Assembly: GCA_022775045.1 (NCBI GenBank)
Contig: JALFLB010000002.1
Location: 1 to 64,000, forward strand
DNA length: 64,000 nucleotides
Reading direction: 5' to 3'
Source: Agathobacter sp.
GTDB lineage: Bacteria; Bacillota; Clostridia; Lachnospirales; Lachnospiraceae
Under the pieces are notes generated by a model. The model worked only from the letters and a program-made list of their open reading frames with translations. It was not told the origin of the DNA and did no database searches. Of the stretch, positions 1-7,490 are shown one piece after another (within the stretch, counting starts at the first letter, position 1; the number at the start of each line of letters is the position of its first letter). Both the position numbers and the translations under genes were made by a program.

Positions 1-505
1 TATAGAATGTTTTTACGGTTGCTGAATCCTCTACCAAAGCAACAATTATCTCTCCATTTCTGGCAGAATTACATTTCTCGACAAGAATATTATCACCGTC
101 AAAAATTCCTGCATTAATCATGCTCTCTCCCTTAACTTTAAGCATAAAGGATTCCGCATTGGGCATAAACTCCGAAGGAATCGGAAAATAGGAATCAATA
201 TTTTCAACTGCGAGTATCGGTTGACCGGCAGCTACCTTTCCAACCATCGGAACATTAACCACTTCCCTGCGGGTAAGGTTAAAATTATCATCGACGATTT
301 CAATTGCACGGGGTTTCGTTGGATCCCGCCGGATATATCCATTCTTCTCAAGGGTTTCCAGATGAGAATGAACAGAAGACGTAGATTTAAGATGAACAGC
401 CTCACAAATATCCCGAACGGTAGGCGGATAGCCTTTATTCAGAATCTCCTTCTTAATATATTCAAGAATCTCTCTCTGTTTATCTGTAATCTTGCCATAT
501 GCCAT
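1..505 (-). CDS. lexA: LexA SOS repressor (3' part cut by window edge)
   Basis: Represses the SOS regulon and cleaves itself when stimulated by RecA filaments. The reverse strand reads MAYGKITDKQREILEYI, the winged-helix N-terminus of LexA, followed by the cleavage region (VGKVAAGQP, Ala-Gly bond), the catalytic serine in GESM and the lysine region ATVKTFY, where the frame leaves the window. About 168 residues of a usual 200 or so are present. The ATG at 505 follows GGAGGT. It is divergent from yneA, with three LexA boxes between them, so it should be autoregulated. Identity is certain; only the last C-terminal residues cannot be seen. Confidence 0.95.
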   Translation of the reverse strand, partial: MAYGKITDKQREILEYIKKEILNKGYPPTVRDICEAVHLKSTSSVHSHLETLEKNGYIRRDPTKPRAIEIVDDNFNLTRREVVNVPMVGKVAAGQPILAVENIDSYFPIPSEFMPNAESFMLKVKGESMINAGIFDGDNILVEKCNSARNGEIIVALVEDSATVKTFY

Positions 506-576
506 CTGTATTACCTCCAAAATGTTTTCCTTGTGTAACCATTCATTACAGTTACTGACTGATGTTTTATGTACTA

Positions 577-605
577 ATTTTATCATATCAGTTCTGAAAA
601 AGCAA
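577..605 (-). promoter_or_regulatory. lexA promoter
   Basis: On the minus strand, TTGCTT (600-605) and TAAAAT (577-582) are separated by 17 bases, a good sigma-A fit. A LexA box lies just upstream of the -35 element. Inferred by eye. Confidence 0.6.
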
Positions 606-615
606 ACGTATATTC

Positions 616-629
616 CGAAAATTTGTTCG
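616..629. promoter_or_regulatory. LexA box 1
   Basis: CGAAAATTTGTTCG is a 14-base near-palindrome that differs from the Firmicutes SOS consensus CGAACNNNNGTTCG at one position. It sits 10 bases upstream of the lexA -35 element, as expected for autoregulation. Confidence 0.8.
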
Positions 630-638
630 ATTTTCATA

Positions 639-667
639 TTGACAAACGCTTGTTCGTGCATTATAGT
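639..667 (+). promoter_or_regulatory. yneA promoter
   Basis: TTGACA (639-644), a 17-base spacer and TATAGT (662-667) form a strong sigma-A promoter facing yneA. LexA box 2 (643-656) lies within the -35/spacer region and box 3 (673-686) covers the start site, so bound LexA should block it tightly. Confidence 0.75.
643..656. promoter_or_regulatory. LexA box 2
   Basis: CAAACGCTTGTTCG has one mismatch to CGAACNNNNGTTCG. It overlaps the end of the -35 element and the spacer of the yneA promoter, the usual position for repression. Confidence 0.8.
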
Positions 668-672
668 ATATA

Positions 673-686
673 CAAACAAGCGTTCG
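673..686. promoter_or_regulatory. LexA box 3
   Basis: CAAACAAGCGTTCG has one mismatch to the SOS consensus. It lies just after the yneA -10 element, 30 bases from box 2, and spans the expected transcription start. Confidence 0.8.
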
Positions 687-733
687 GTTTCTAAAAATTT
701 TACAATACAAGATAATTGTGAGGAGGAAACATG

Positions 734-1114
734 ATGGAAAGAGTATATAATGATAAGATTTCAAAAAAGGCCAATGAGAGCCTGGCAAAGAGAGCACATA
801 CTGTCCGGGCTGAAAAACGTATTCTTCTGATAGCAGGAATTATTTTAGTTTCCATACTTATTCTACTCGGAAGCAGCATGAATGCCTTCGCCAGCTCCCG
901 AACACGTAATGAGCTTCACAAATATTATACAAGCATTGAAGTGAATCCTGGCGATACCCTATGGAATATTTCTGAAGATTATGTTATAGATCATGTAATG
1001 TCAAGAGAAGATTTTATAGATGAAGTCTGCCGTCTTAATAATATTTCAGAAAAAGATATTCTGCACAGCGGTCAGTATCTGATTGTAGCCTATTATTCAA
1101 CAGAAGAGAAGTAA
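734..1114 (+). CDS. yneA: YneA-like SOS cell-division suppressor (LysM protein)
   Basis: By family knowledge, YneA is made during the SOS response and delays septation. The protein has a basic N-terminus, one membrane segment (about residues 29-50, ending MNAFA) and an extracellular LysM domain (about 62-120, with VNPGDTLWNISEDY). It is 126 residues long, close to the family size of about 105. Two ATGs are in frame (731, 734); AGGAGG at 721-726 is 7 bases from the second and only 4 from the first, so 734 is preferred. The divergent lexA and the LexA boxes in its promoter support the role more strongly than the sequence alone. Confidence 0.82.
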   Translation: MERVYNDKISKKANESLAKRAHTVRAEKRILLIAGIILVSILILLGSSMNAFASSRTRNELHKYYTSIEVNPGDTLWNISEDYVIDHVMSREDFIDEVCRLNNISEKDILHSGQYLIVAYYSTEEK

Positions 1115-1143
1115 TTAAGTAATGATAAGCTTTATGTGTTTGG

Positions 1144-1172
1144 TTGAAAAAAAGCTCTCGATGCATTATAAT
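1144..1172 (+). promoter_or_regulatory. plsC promoter
   Basis: TTGAAA (1144-1149), 17 bases, TATAAT (1167-1172). The TTG that could be read as an upstream start codon is therefore the -35 element, and the coding start belongs at 1195. Confidence 0.7.
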
Positions 1173-1194
1173 AGGCAGTGGGAGAGATTTTGAT

Positions 1195-1926
1195 ATGTTA
1201 AAATTATTTTATGTAATCCTAATGAATCTGCATCGGGCACCATATATTATTCCTAAGATGAGAATTCGTGCTAATCATCCGGAACGTTATACCGAGGAGC
1301 AGCGCTATTCATTGATTCATCATGTTATTTATCTTATGAATAAAACTGGTAAAATTACCACTCAGGCAACGGGACTCGAGAACCTTCCAAAAGAGGGAGG
1401 GTATATGATGTACCCTAACCATCAGGGAAAATATGATGTCCTTGGAATTATGTATACTCATAAGGAACCATGTTCCTTTGTTATGGATACACGTAAATCC
1501 CATACTATTCTTGTCCGGGAATTTTGTGATCTGGTGCAAGCCAAGCGTCTTGAAAAGGATAATCCAAGACAGGGAATTACCATTATCAATCAAGTGGCAA
1601 AAGAGGTTGCTTCTGGCAAAAAATATATTCTTTTTCCGGAAGGCGGCTATAAATTTAATAACAAAAATAAAGTGTGCAATTTTAAAGCCGGAAGCTTTAA
1701 GATTGCTTTGAAATCAAAAGCACCCATTGTACCAATTGCATTAATAGATTCTTACAAGGTGTTTAATAGTTTTCATATTGGTCCTATCACAACTTATGTA
1801 CATTATCTTAAGCCAATTACGTATGATGAATATCGTGATATGAAAACACCGGAAATTGCCGCATTGGTTAAAGAACGGATTGAAGAGAAAATTCGGGAAG
1901 TATTTCCCGAATCAGTCCTCACGTAA
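1195..1926 (+). CDS. plsC: 1-acyl-sn-glycerol-3-phosphate acyltransferase (PlsC family)
   Basis: Adds the second acyl chain to lysophosphatidate in membrane phospholipid synthesis at the cytoplasmic membrane. The 243-residue protein has the family's catalytic NHxxxxD block (NHQGKYD) and the phosphate-binding FPEGG motif (LFPEGGYKF), followed by the PIVPIAL segment. The ATG at 1195 has GGAGAG eight bases upstream and its own promoter at 1144-1172; an earlier in-frame TTG lies within that promoter and is rejected. The 3' end overlaps the convergent recombinase gene by 15 bases. The substrate is inferred from the family and could be another lysolipid. Confidence 0.85.
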   Translation: MLKLFYVILMNLHRAPYIIPKMRIRANHPERYTEEQRYSLIHHVIYLMNKTGKITTQATGLENLPKEGGYMMYPNHQGKYDVLGIMYTHKEPCSFVMDTRKSHTILVREFCDLVQAKRLEKDNPRQGITIINQVAKEVASGKKYILFPEGGYKFNNKNKVCNFKAGSFKIALKSKAPIVPIALIDSYKVFNSFHIGPITTYVHYLKPITYDEYRDMKTPEIAALVKERIEEKIREVFPESVLT

Positions 1927-2964
1927 ATGAACATATTTTGCTGCACTACGCCGTCTATCATCTTCGATAGCGGCGTAATGTTTTCTTGTTGTATTAACAT
2001 CTTTGTGTCCTAACACATCTGCGACTAGATAGATATCACCAGTTTCCCGATAAAGAGAAGTGCCATAGGTACTGCGAAGTTTATGGGGAGTGATATTTTT
2101 CAGGTTAGTTACCAGCTTTGAATATTTTTTTACAAGATTTTCTACTGATCGGACGGTAAGCCGCCGGTTCTGCAGAGATAGAAACAATGCTTCCTCATGT
2201 CCTGGCTCTGTGGTTATTGTTTTACGTTCCAACAAATAATCACAGAGGGCCTCCCGCACTTCTTTTCCAAAATATACAATTACCTCAGCTCCACCCTTAC
2301 GATGAACCTTAATTCCATCATTTTTCAGATCAACATCATCAAGATTTAATCCAACACACTCAGACACACGGATTCCTGTACCCAACATAAGCGTTAAAAT
2401 GGCCAAATCCCGTGTTTTTGTACGATCATGGTACATTTGTTGTCTTTTTGTTAAATTCGCGCCTGATTCCACTTCATCAAGTAACCGGGCCACCTCATCC
2501 ACATCCAGCCGTATAATATTCTTATCGTGGATCTTTGGCATATTAACTTTTACTGCTGGATTTGTTTCAATAAATTCATTTTTGAATAAATAATTATAAA
2601 ACGAACGAAGTGAAGCAAGCTTTCGTTTCAATCCACGTTCATCATTGGAATGAGCAACACCATCTTTTTCATATACTTTCAAATAATACAGGTATTCCTC
2701 AATATCCATGGGTTTAATCTGATCCAAAACACTGAGTGGGATCTCTGTTATCTTCATTTTTTTACAAATAGGATTATTTTCATGAAGGTAATCAAAAAAA
2801 CAAGCCAGATCGTAAGCATAAGCCAATCTTGTTCTGGACTGTGTTTCAGGTTCAATTGCAATAAAAAATTGTTTACAGTAGGGTGGGAGAGCAGCAAGCT
2901 GTTCCCGCAAACGCAATTCATTTTTTACATCAACTTCTTCATAATATGCTTTTGAATTCTTCAT
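1912..2964 (-). CDS. Tyrosine recombinase, XerC/XerD-like
   Basis: Site-specific recombinase of the phage-integrase family. The N-terminal SAM-like core-binding domain (about residues 20-130) is followed by the catalytic domain with Arg in GTGIRVSE, Lys in HRKGG, HKLR, GHKD and the nucleophilic Tyr in TRKHYAA, so all catalytic residues are present. At 350 residues it is longer than typical XerC/D (about 300), with an N-terminal extension. It overlaps ttcA by 26 bases and is not flanked by phage genes, repeats or att sites, which suggests a chromosomal Xer enzyme rather than a mobile integrase. No dif-like site was recognised nearby. Which Xer type it is remains open. Confidence 0.8.
   Translation of the reverse strand: MKNSKAYYEEVDVKNELRLREQLAALPPYCKQFFIAIEPETQSRTRLAYAYDLACFFDYLHENNPICKKMKITEIPLSVLDQIKPMDIEEYLYYLKVYEKDGVAHSNDERGLKRKLASLRSFYNYLFKNEFIETNPAVKVNMPKIHDKNIIRLDVDEVARLLDEVESGANLTKRQQMYHDRTKTRDLAILTLMLGTGIRVSECVGLNLDDVDLKNDGIKVHRKGGAEVIVYFGKEVREALCDYLLERKTITTEPGHEEALFLSLQNRRLTVRSVENLVKKYSKLVTNLKNITPHKLRSTYGTSLYRETGDIYLVADVLGHKDVNTTRKHYAAIEDDRRRSAAKYVHLRED
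1947..1977 (+). terminator. Hairpin after plsC, inside the 3' coding end of the recombinase
   Basis: TACGCCG / CGGCGTA plus CTATC / GATAG form a 12-pair stem with one bulged T and a 6-base loop, 20 bases after the plsC stop, followed by AATGTTTTCTTG. It could terminate plsC transcription although it lies within the coding sequence of the opposing gene. The T-tract is imperfect. Confidence 0.4.
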
Positions 2965-3679
2965 TATCTGGCCATCCTTTTATATTTCCATTCACAATAG
3001 CGTGAAATATTTGTTTTTTTACTCCCGGATTTTCTAAATTAATCTGCCGCACCAGATCCTTTATATATTGTCGCTTCGTTGCTCCATCTGCAGGGCAGGG
3101 ATTTTTTACACAAGGCAGTTCATATCTATTCTGAAAGCCTATTACATCAGCTTCAGGCACATACATGAGAGGGCGAATCAACGTAAGACCACTGCGTTCA
3201 AGATTTGTAACGGGAGGAAATGAATAAAACTGCCCTTCATAAATTAGGGATAAAAACATAGTTTCTATCATATCATCCATATGATGCGCATAGGCAACTT
3301 TATTGTAATTGAGTTGCTTCACAAAAGCATTTAAAGCACCTTTTCGCATTTTTGCACAAAGCGCACAAGGCGATTTCTCGTGGCGTTCCTCAAAAACAAT
3401 TTTCGCAATATCTGTTTTCACAACATAATATGGTACATGAAATTGTTCACAAATTTTCTGAACTGGTGATACATCAAATCCATGAAATCCTAAATCTACA
3501 GTTACCGCTGCAAGTTCAAATTTCATGGGATAAAAATTGCGAAGCCCTGCCATAGCATAAAGCAGTGTAAGAGAATCTTTTCCGCCGGAAATACCAATAA
3601 CAATCCGATCTCCCTCCTTAACCATATGATAATCATCCATGGCACGTCGAACATAACTATATAATTGTTGTATTTGCAT
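2939..3679 (-). CDS. ttcA: TtcA-type tRNA thiolase (PP-loop ATPase)
   Basis: TtcA-family enzymes adenylate and thiolate cytidine 32 of tRNA using an iron-sulfur cluster. The PP-loop SGGKDSLTL lies at about residues 30-38, the CxxC pair in CALCAKMRKG near 120 and a third cysteine in NPCPADG near 200, the pattern of cluster-binding TtcA. The length is 246 residues. The ATG at 3679 follows AAGGAGG, with its promoter at 3699-3727. The downstream recombinase starts inside its 3' end. A related PP-loop thiolase with another tRNA target cannot be excluded. Confidence 0.75.
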   Translation of the reverse strand: MQIQQLYSYVRRAMDDYHMVKEGDRIVIGISGGKDSLTLLYAMAGLRNFYPMKFELAAVTVDLGFHGFDVSPVQKICEQFHVPYYVVKTDIAKIVFEERHEKSPCALCAKMRKGALNAFVKQLNYNKVAYAHHMDDMIETMFLSLIYEGQFYSFPPVTNLERSGLTLIRPLMYVPEADVIGFQNRYELPCVKNPCPADGATKRQYIKDLVRQINLENPGVKKQIFHAIVNGNIKGWPDNEEFKSIL

Positions 3680-3698
3680 AGATTCCTCCTTGGGGTAT

Positions 3699-3727
3699 AT
3701 TATACAATATTTAGAAAGGATTATCTA
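3699..3727 (-). promoter_or_regulatory. ttcA promoter
   Basis: The minus strand has TATAAT (3699-3704) 17 bases from a weak -35 TAGATA (3722-3727). Divergent from the dtd promoter. Confidence 0.5.
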
Positions 3728-3728
3728 G

Positions 3729-3755
3729 TAGACAAGGTAGATATTGTGCTATAAT
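3729..3755 (+). promoter_or_regulatory. dtd promoter with extended -10
   Basis: TGCTATAAT (3747-3755) is an extended -10 element; TAGACA (3729-3734) is a possible -35 at a short 15-base spacing. It faces dtd, whose start is 38 bases downstream. Confidence 0.55.
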
Positions 3756-3792
3756 AAATCATGTTAAAAAATTCACAAAAGGAGAATCATCA

Positions 3793-4242
3793 ATGCGTTT
3801 TATAATTCAAAGGGTCACAAATGCCAAATGTGAGGTTGACAACAAAGTTACCGGTCAGATTGATAAGGGATTTTGTGTTCTCATTGGCATTTCTCAAACA
3901 GACAATAAAAAAATTGCAGATAAAATGATAAAAAAGCTACTAGGCATTCGTATATTCAGTGATTCAGAAGGTAAAACAAACCTAGGTATTCATGATGTAA
4001 GTGGAGCTTTACTTCTTATTTCACAATTTACCTTATATGCCAATTGTCGTAAAGGGAACCGACCGTCCTTTGTCGAAGCGGGCAATCCCGATCTGGCCAA
4101 AGAACTATACGAATATATCATAACACAATGTAAACAAGAAATTCCAGTTGTCCAAACAGGAATCTTTGGAGCAGATATGCAGATTACGCTGACAAATGAT
4201 GGACCTTTTACCATTGTTCTAGACTCTGCTGATTTGACTTAA
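3793..4242 (+). CDS. dtd: D-aminoacyl-tRNA deacylase
   Basis: Hydrolyses D-amino acids and mischarged glycine from tRNA, a cytoplasmic proofreading step. The 149-residue protein is full length for the family and shows both signature motifs: SQFTLYA (SQFTL) near residue 77 and NDGPFT (the cross-subunit Gly-Pro motif) near 137. It begins MRFIIQRV as expected, with AAAGGAG upstream. It is a single gene with its own extended -10 promoter, ending before a large hairpin shared with the convergent gene at 4484. Confidence 0.95.
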   Translation: MRFIIQRVTNAKCEVDNKVTGQIDKGFCVLIGISQTDNKKIADKMIKKLLGIRIFSDSEGKTNLGIHDVSGALLLISQFTLYANCRKGNRPSFVEAGNPDLAKELYEYIITQCKQEIPVVQTGIFGADMQITLTNDGPFTIVLDSADLT

Positions 4243-4275
4243 TTGAGTTAAAAGATTGATAAATTCATCGGAAGA

Positions 4276-4309
4276 AACTATTCGCAAAACACAAGTTTAA
4301 CGAATAGTT
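4276..4309. repeat. 9-base inverted repeat in the dtd 3' intergenic region
   Basis: AACTATTCG (4276-4284) and CGAATAGTT (4301-4309) are perfect inverted copies with a 16-base loop. No T-tract follows. Role unknown; the rest of this 241-base gap holds only the hairpin at 4386-4429. Confidence 0.4.
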
Positions 4310-4385
4310 ACCTCAATCGCAATTCTATAATACATCTCCGCGAACCAAGTGTCAAATATACCTTTTACTTAAGCGACCTCATTTT

Positions 4386-4429
4386 GCAACACAATAACGC
4401 CCACTGAAAACAGTGAGCGTTATTGTTGC
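4386..4429. terminator. Large shared hairpin between convergent dtd and cytidylate-kinase-like gene
   Basis: GCAACA(C)AATAACGCCCACTG pairs with CAGTGAGCGTTATTGTTGC around an AAAA loop: about 18 pairs with one bulge and one mismatch. It is almost symmetrical and lies between converging genes, so a bidirectional terminator is the likely role. The downstream T content on either strand is moderate. Confidence 0.6.
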
Positions 4430-4483
4430 ATTTTGCAATCCAATTTATGTTAGGCATAATAAAATGCTAAACTTTGGGAGCTT

Positions 4484-5113
4484 TTATTTATTTTCTTTCA
4501 TTTTTTCCCGGAATTCCATAATCAAATCTACACATTGATTCGGGGTAAGTTTGCTCGTGTTCAGTGACAAATCATAGCTTCGCGCATCTCCCCATTTTTT
4601 GCAGGTATAATAATTATAATAGCTTGCCCGCTGCTTATCACTTTTTTGAATCATGTCTTTGGCTTTGTGTTCCGTAAGATTTTCGCGCTTACTGATGCGC
4701 TTAATACGATCTTCCATATCCGCATGCACAAATATGCTTAATGCATCTGGATTTGAGGCAAGTGCATAATCTGCGCAGCGTCCAACAATAACACAGGATT
4801 CCTGATCTGCAATTTTTTTAATCGTATCAAATTGTGCCAAAAAAACCTTATGATTCAACGGCATATCTAAGAATGGAGCGGAAGAATAATTACCACCGGA
4901 ATATGTATCCATCACAAGAGAATAAAGGAAACTGCTAGTTGGCTTTTCATCGTGATTTTCAAAAATTTCTTCACAGAAGCCAGAATCTTTCGCTGCCTGT
5001 GCAAGCAGTTCTTTGTCATAAAGTTTTATGCCAAGACGTTCCGCAAGAAGTTTACCAACCGTATATCCACAGCTGCCTAATTCTCTTCCAATTGTATAAA
5101 TATAATTGCCCAT
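4484..5113 (-). CDS. Cytidylate kinase-like protein (cytidylate kinase 2 family)
   Basis: P-loop nucleoside monophosphate kinase-like protein of about 209 residues. The N-terminus YTIGRELGSCGYTVGKLLAE carries a modified P-loop of the type seen in the family, followed by YDKELLAQAA, IVGRCADYAL and the lid-like region RIKRISKRENLTEHKA. The ATG at 5113 is 7 bases from GGAGGT; an in-frame TTG at 5128 overlaps that ribosome site and is rejected. This family is separate from canonical Cmk, and its substrate is not firmly established, so CMP phosphorylation is only inferred. Confidence 0.7.
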   Translation of the reverse strand: MGNYIYTIGRELGSCGYTVGKLLAERLGIKLYDKELLAQAAKDSGFCEEIFENHDEKPTSSFLYSLVMDTYSGGNYSSAPFLDMPLNHKVFLAQFDTIKKIADQESCVIVGRCADYALASNPDALSIFVHADMEDRIKRISKRENLTEHKAKDMIQKSDKQRASYYNYYTCKKWGDARSYDLSLNTSKLTPNQCVDLIMEFREKMKENK

Positions 5114-5179
5114 AGCCGATACCTCCAATTATTTTATTCATGTTCTTGCCTTATTGGCTTTATACATATTATACAACAA

Positions 5180-6103
5180 TCAAACCAAATTTTTCAACAA
5201 ATGCAGCAATTTTTCAAAGTATTCTGGTAAAGGAGCGGTAAATTCCATATATTCACCGCTACGAGGATGTACGAATCCGATTGTCTGCGCATGCAGAGTC
5301 TGTCCCTGCAGATGCTTAAACGGAGATCTTCCGTTGGAATAAAGTTCATCCCCGAGAAGCGGATGCCCGATACTTGCCATATGAACACGAATCTGATGTG
5401 TTCTGCCTGTTTCCAGTTTGAATTGTACATAAGTATAATTTCCAAAACGTTCTAAAACCTTATAGTGAGTTATCGCCGGCTTCCCGTTTTTTTCATTCAC
5501 AGCCATCTTTTTCCGTTGTGTTGGATGTCGACCAATGGGACCCTCGATAGTTCCATCATCTTCTTTTAAATTTCCACAGACAATACCAACATAAATACGG
5601 TTTACAGAATGTTCCTTAATTTGTTGTGCAATGTTTACATGGCTTTCATCATTTTTACACACAATAAGAGACCCCGTAGTGTCCATATCGATCCGATGGA
5701 CAATGCCAGGACGTATTTCCCCATTGATTCCACTTAAGGAGTCTCTGCAATGATATAGAATAGCATTCACGAGAGTATCCAAATAATGCCCTGCAGATGG
5801 ATGTACCACCATTCCTTTGGGTTTGTTTACCACCAACACATCATCATCTTCATAAAGAATATCCAAAGGAATATTTTGAGGTTCAATTGTAGTTTCAACC
5901 GCATCCGGGATCTCCACAGTAACAACATCCTCCATATGCACTGGATAACTTGCCTTTTGTATATGTTTATTCACATGAACCTGACTGTTTTTAATGAGTT
6001 TTTGAAAAAAAGAGCGGGAACAATCCGGATAAATAATCGACAGAAATTTGTCCAGTCGTTCCCCCTCCTGCTCTGCCTGTACTTCAAATATTTCCGTCTG
6101 CAT
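5180..6103 (-). CDS. rluD: RluA/RluD-family 23S rRNA pseudouridine synthase
   Basis: Converts specific uridines of rRNA to pseudouridine. It has an N-terminal S4 RNA-binding domain (about residues 12-75, with LDKFLSIIYPDCSRS) and a catalytic domain with the motif HRIDMDTTG containing the catalytic aspartate, then GRTHQIRVHMASIGHPLLGD. The 307 residues are normal for RluD. It is last in the sepF-ylmH-lspA-rluD operon, 4 bases after lspA. Family placement is firm; the exact uridines modified cannot be read from the sequence. Confidence 0.88.
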   Translation of the reverse strand: MQTEIFEVQAEQEGERLDKFLSIIYPDCSRSFFQKLIKNSQVHVNKHIQKASYPVHMEDVVTVEIPDAVETTIEPQNIPLDILYEDDDVLVVNKPKGMVVHPSAGHYLDTLVNAILYHCRDSLSGINGEIRPGIVHRIDMDTTGSLIVCKNDESHVNIAQQIKEHSVNRIYVGIVCGNLKEDDGTIEGPIGRHPTQRKKMAVNEKNGKPAITHYKVLERFGNYTYVQFKLETGRTHQIRVHMASIGHPLLGDELYSNGRSPFKHLQGQTLHAQTIGFVHPRSGEYMEFTAPLPEYFEKLLHLLKNLV

Positions 6104-6107
6104 AAAA

Positions 6108-6713
6108 TCATGACTCCTTTTTGTCTGTATTCTTTTTAGGAGGAAAGATCACTTCGTAATCCTCTTCTTTATAAACAAAAAATACCATAAGAATCAAAGC
6201 AATGGCAGAAATTGTAACATAAATATCTGCCACATTAAAAATTGGAAAATTGATAAGCGTAAAATCAAAAAAATCAATAACATAATTATGCATAATCCGA
6301 TCTATCAAATTGCCGATTGCACCTGCAAAAAAGCCAATAAAAACAAGATTCATAAAAAAGAAATGCCGATTCCATGGAATTCTACGATATAAAACACCAA
6401 GAAAAATCAAAACAGCAACAGTTAATATCACAAAAAATGCCATTTTGCATGCTAAAAATGCATCAGGATGTGCATTAAAAAAGGAAATATGAAAGATTTT
6501 ATGCAGAAACGAGATAGGATCAAAACTAAACGCAGCACTTTGATTCTCTAAATACCGCAGCTGAAATACTCCATCAATCAAAGGGAACGGCTCCTGTCCC
6601 TTTAATTTTACTGCAGCAAAGTACTTGGTAATCTGATCCAGAAATACCATAAGAAACACAGCTACGAAACTTCCTATCATGGTTTTTGAGGATTTGGTTT
6701 TGTTATCCTGCAT
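6108..6713 (-). CDS. lspA: Lipoprotein signal peptidase (signal peptidase II)
   Basis: Membrane aspartyl protease that removes signal peptides from diacylated prolipoproteins. Four membrane segments are visible. The catalytic aspartates lie in GNLIDRIMHNYVIDFFDF and in FNVADIYVT, the conserved family boxes. At 201 residues it is slightly longer than the typical 160 because of a hydrophilic insertion after the first segment and a charged C-tail. It serves the lipoproteins in this window (dac, DUF3048). GGAAA precedes the ATG. Confidence 0.92.
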   Translation of the reverse strand: MQDNKTKSSKTMIGSFVAVFLMVFLDQITKYFAAVKLKGQEPFPLIDGVFQLRYLENQSAAFSFDPISFLHKIFHISFFNAHPDAFLACKMAFFVILTVAVLIFLGVLYRRIPWNRHFFFMNLVFIGFFAGAIGNLIDRIMHNYVIDFFDFTLINFPIFNVADIYVTISAIALILMVFFVYKEEDYEVIFPPKKNTDKKES

Positions 6714-6732
6714 TATAATATTTTCCTTTCTT

Positions 6733-7485
6733 CTATTGATACATTAGAAAGCGAACCCGGAGCTTTCCTTTTTTACTGAGCGACTGATCTGTTTCAAAAA
6801 TAAATCTGCCTTTTCCGCGTACCGAAACAATGGCTCCGTTCTCACACGACTGGTTACAATTTGTAATGCACTTGCCATTGATAAATACTTTTTCTGCTGA
6901 AAGGTACGTAACCGCCTCCGAGCGGGATAAATGATACACCTTTGCAATAATGGCATCAATCCGGTTGGAGGCTATCATATCGGTTTTCTCTTCAAACTTT
7001 GGTGTAACCTCAAGCATTTTCATATCATCTAAAAGCGAAAGCTGTACCATTGTGTGCCGAATTTGTGTCAATTGATTCATAATAAACGTATGAATAGATT
7101 CTTCACAAAATATATGATATACACCATCCTGGCAGATAATATCACCGATTTTGCTACGATCAATACCCAGATGCATGAGTGCACCTAAAATATCACGATG
7201 CGTAAGCCTTTCTGCATATTTCGGATAAAGTGGTTTCGCCTCGATACAGACGATTGGATAATTCCACTCATAACAAAGAGCATCAGGGATAAATGCAACC
7301 ATCTGACGCTCAGCATTGTCATAGCCTCCAAAAAGTTTTGAATCGGAATAAAAACTTTTATAAATACTATGGTAGATATTCTGTTCATACAAATTTAAAA
7401 ATGCGCTGAAAGTGACAATATCCTTACGGTCTGCCTGCCTGGATAAATCAATCAGTCTCTTTTTACATAATTCAAATTCATCCAT
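6733..7485 (-). CDS. ylmH: YlmH-like S4-domain RNA-binding protein
   Basis: Family members have an N-terminal domain related to a photosystem II-associated protein and a C-terminal S4 RNA-binding domain; recent work ties some to ribosome rescue. Here the S4 domain is about residues 180-240 (RIDAIIAKVYHLSRSEAVTY ... EKVFINGKC). The length of 250 matches B. subtilis YlmH. It lies between sepF and lspA, the conserved division-operon position. The start codon follows the sepF stop by 5 bases without a clear Shine-Dalgarno sequence, so translation is probably coupled. Confidence 0.85.
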   Translation of the reverse strand: MDEFELCKKRLIDLSRQADRKDIVTFSAFLNLYEQNIYHSIYKSFYSDSKLFGGYDNAERQMVAFIPDALCYEWNYPIVCIEAKPLYPKYAERLTHRDILGALMHLGIDRSKIGDIICQDGVYHIFCEESIHTFIMNQLTQIRHTMVQLSLLDDMKMLEVTPKFEEKTDMIASNRIDAIIAKVYHLSRSEAVTYLSAEKVFINGKCITNCNQSCENGAIVSVRGKGRFIFETDQSLSKKGKLRVRFLMYQ

Positions 7486-7490
7486 AACTG

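Noticed and set aside
1912-2964. Mobile element or prophage marked by the tyrosine recombinase
   Set aside because: No cargo genes, direct repeats, att site or tRNA next to it, and the neighbours are housekeeping genes.
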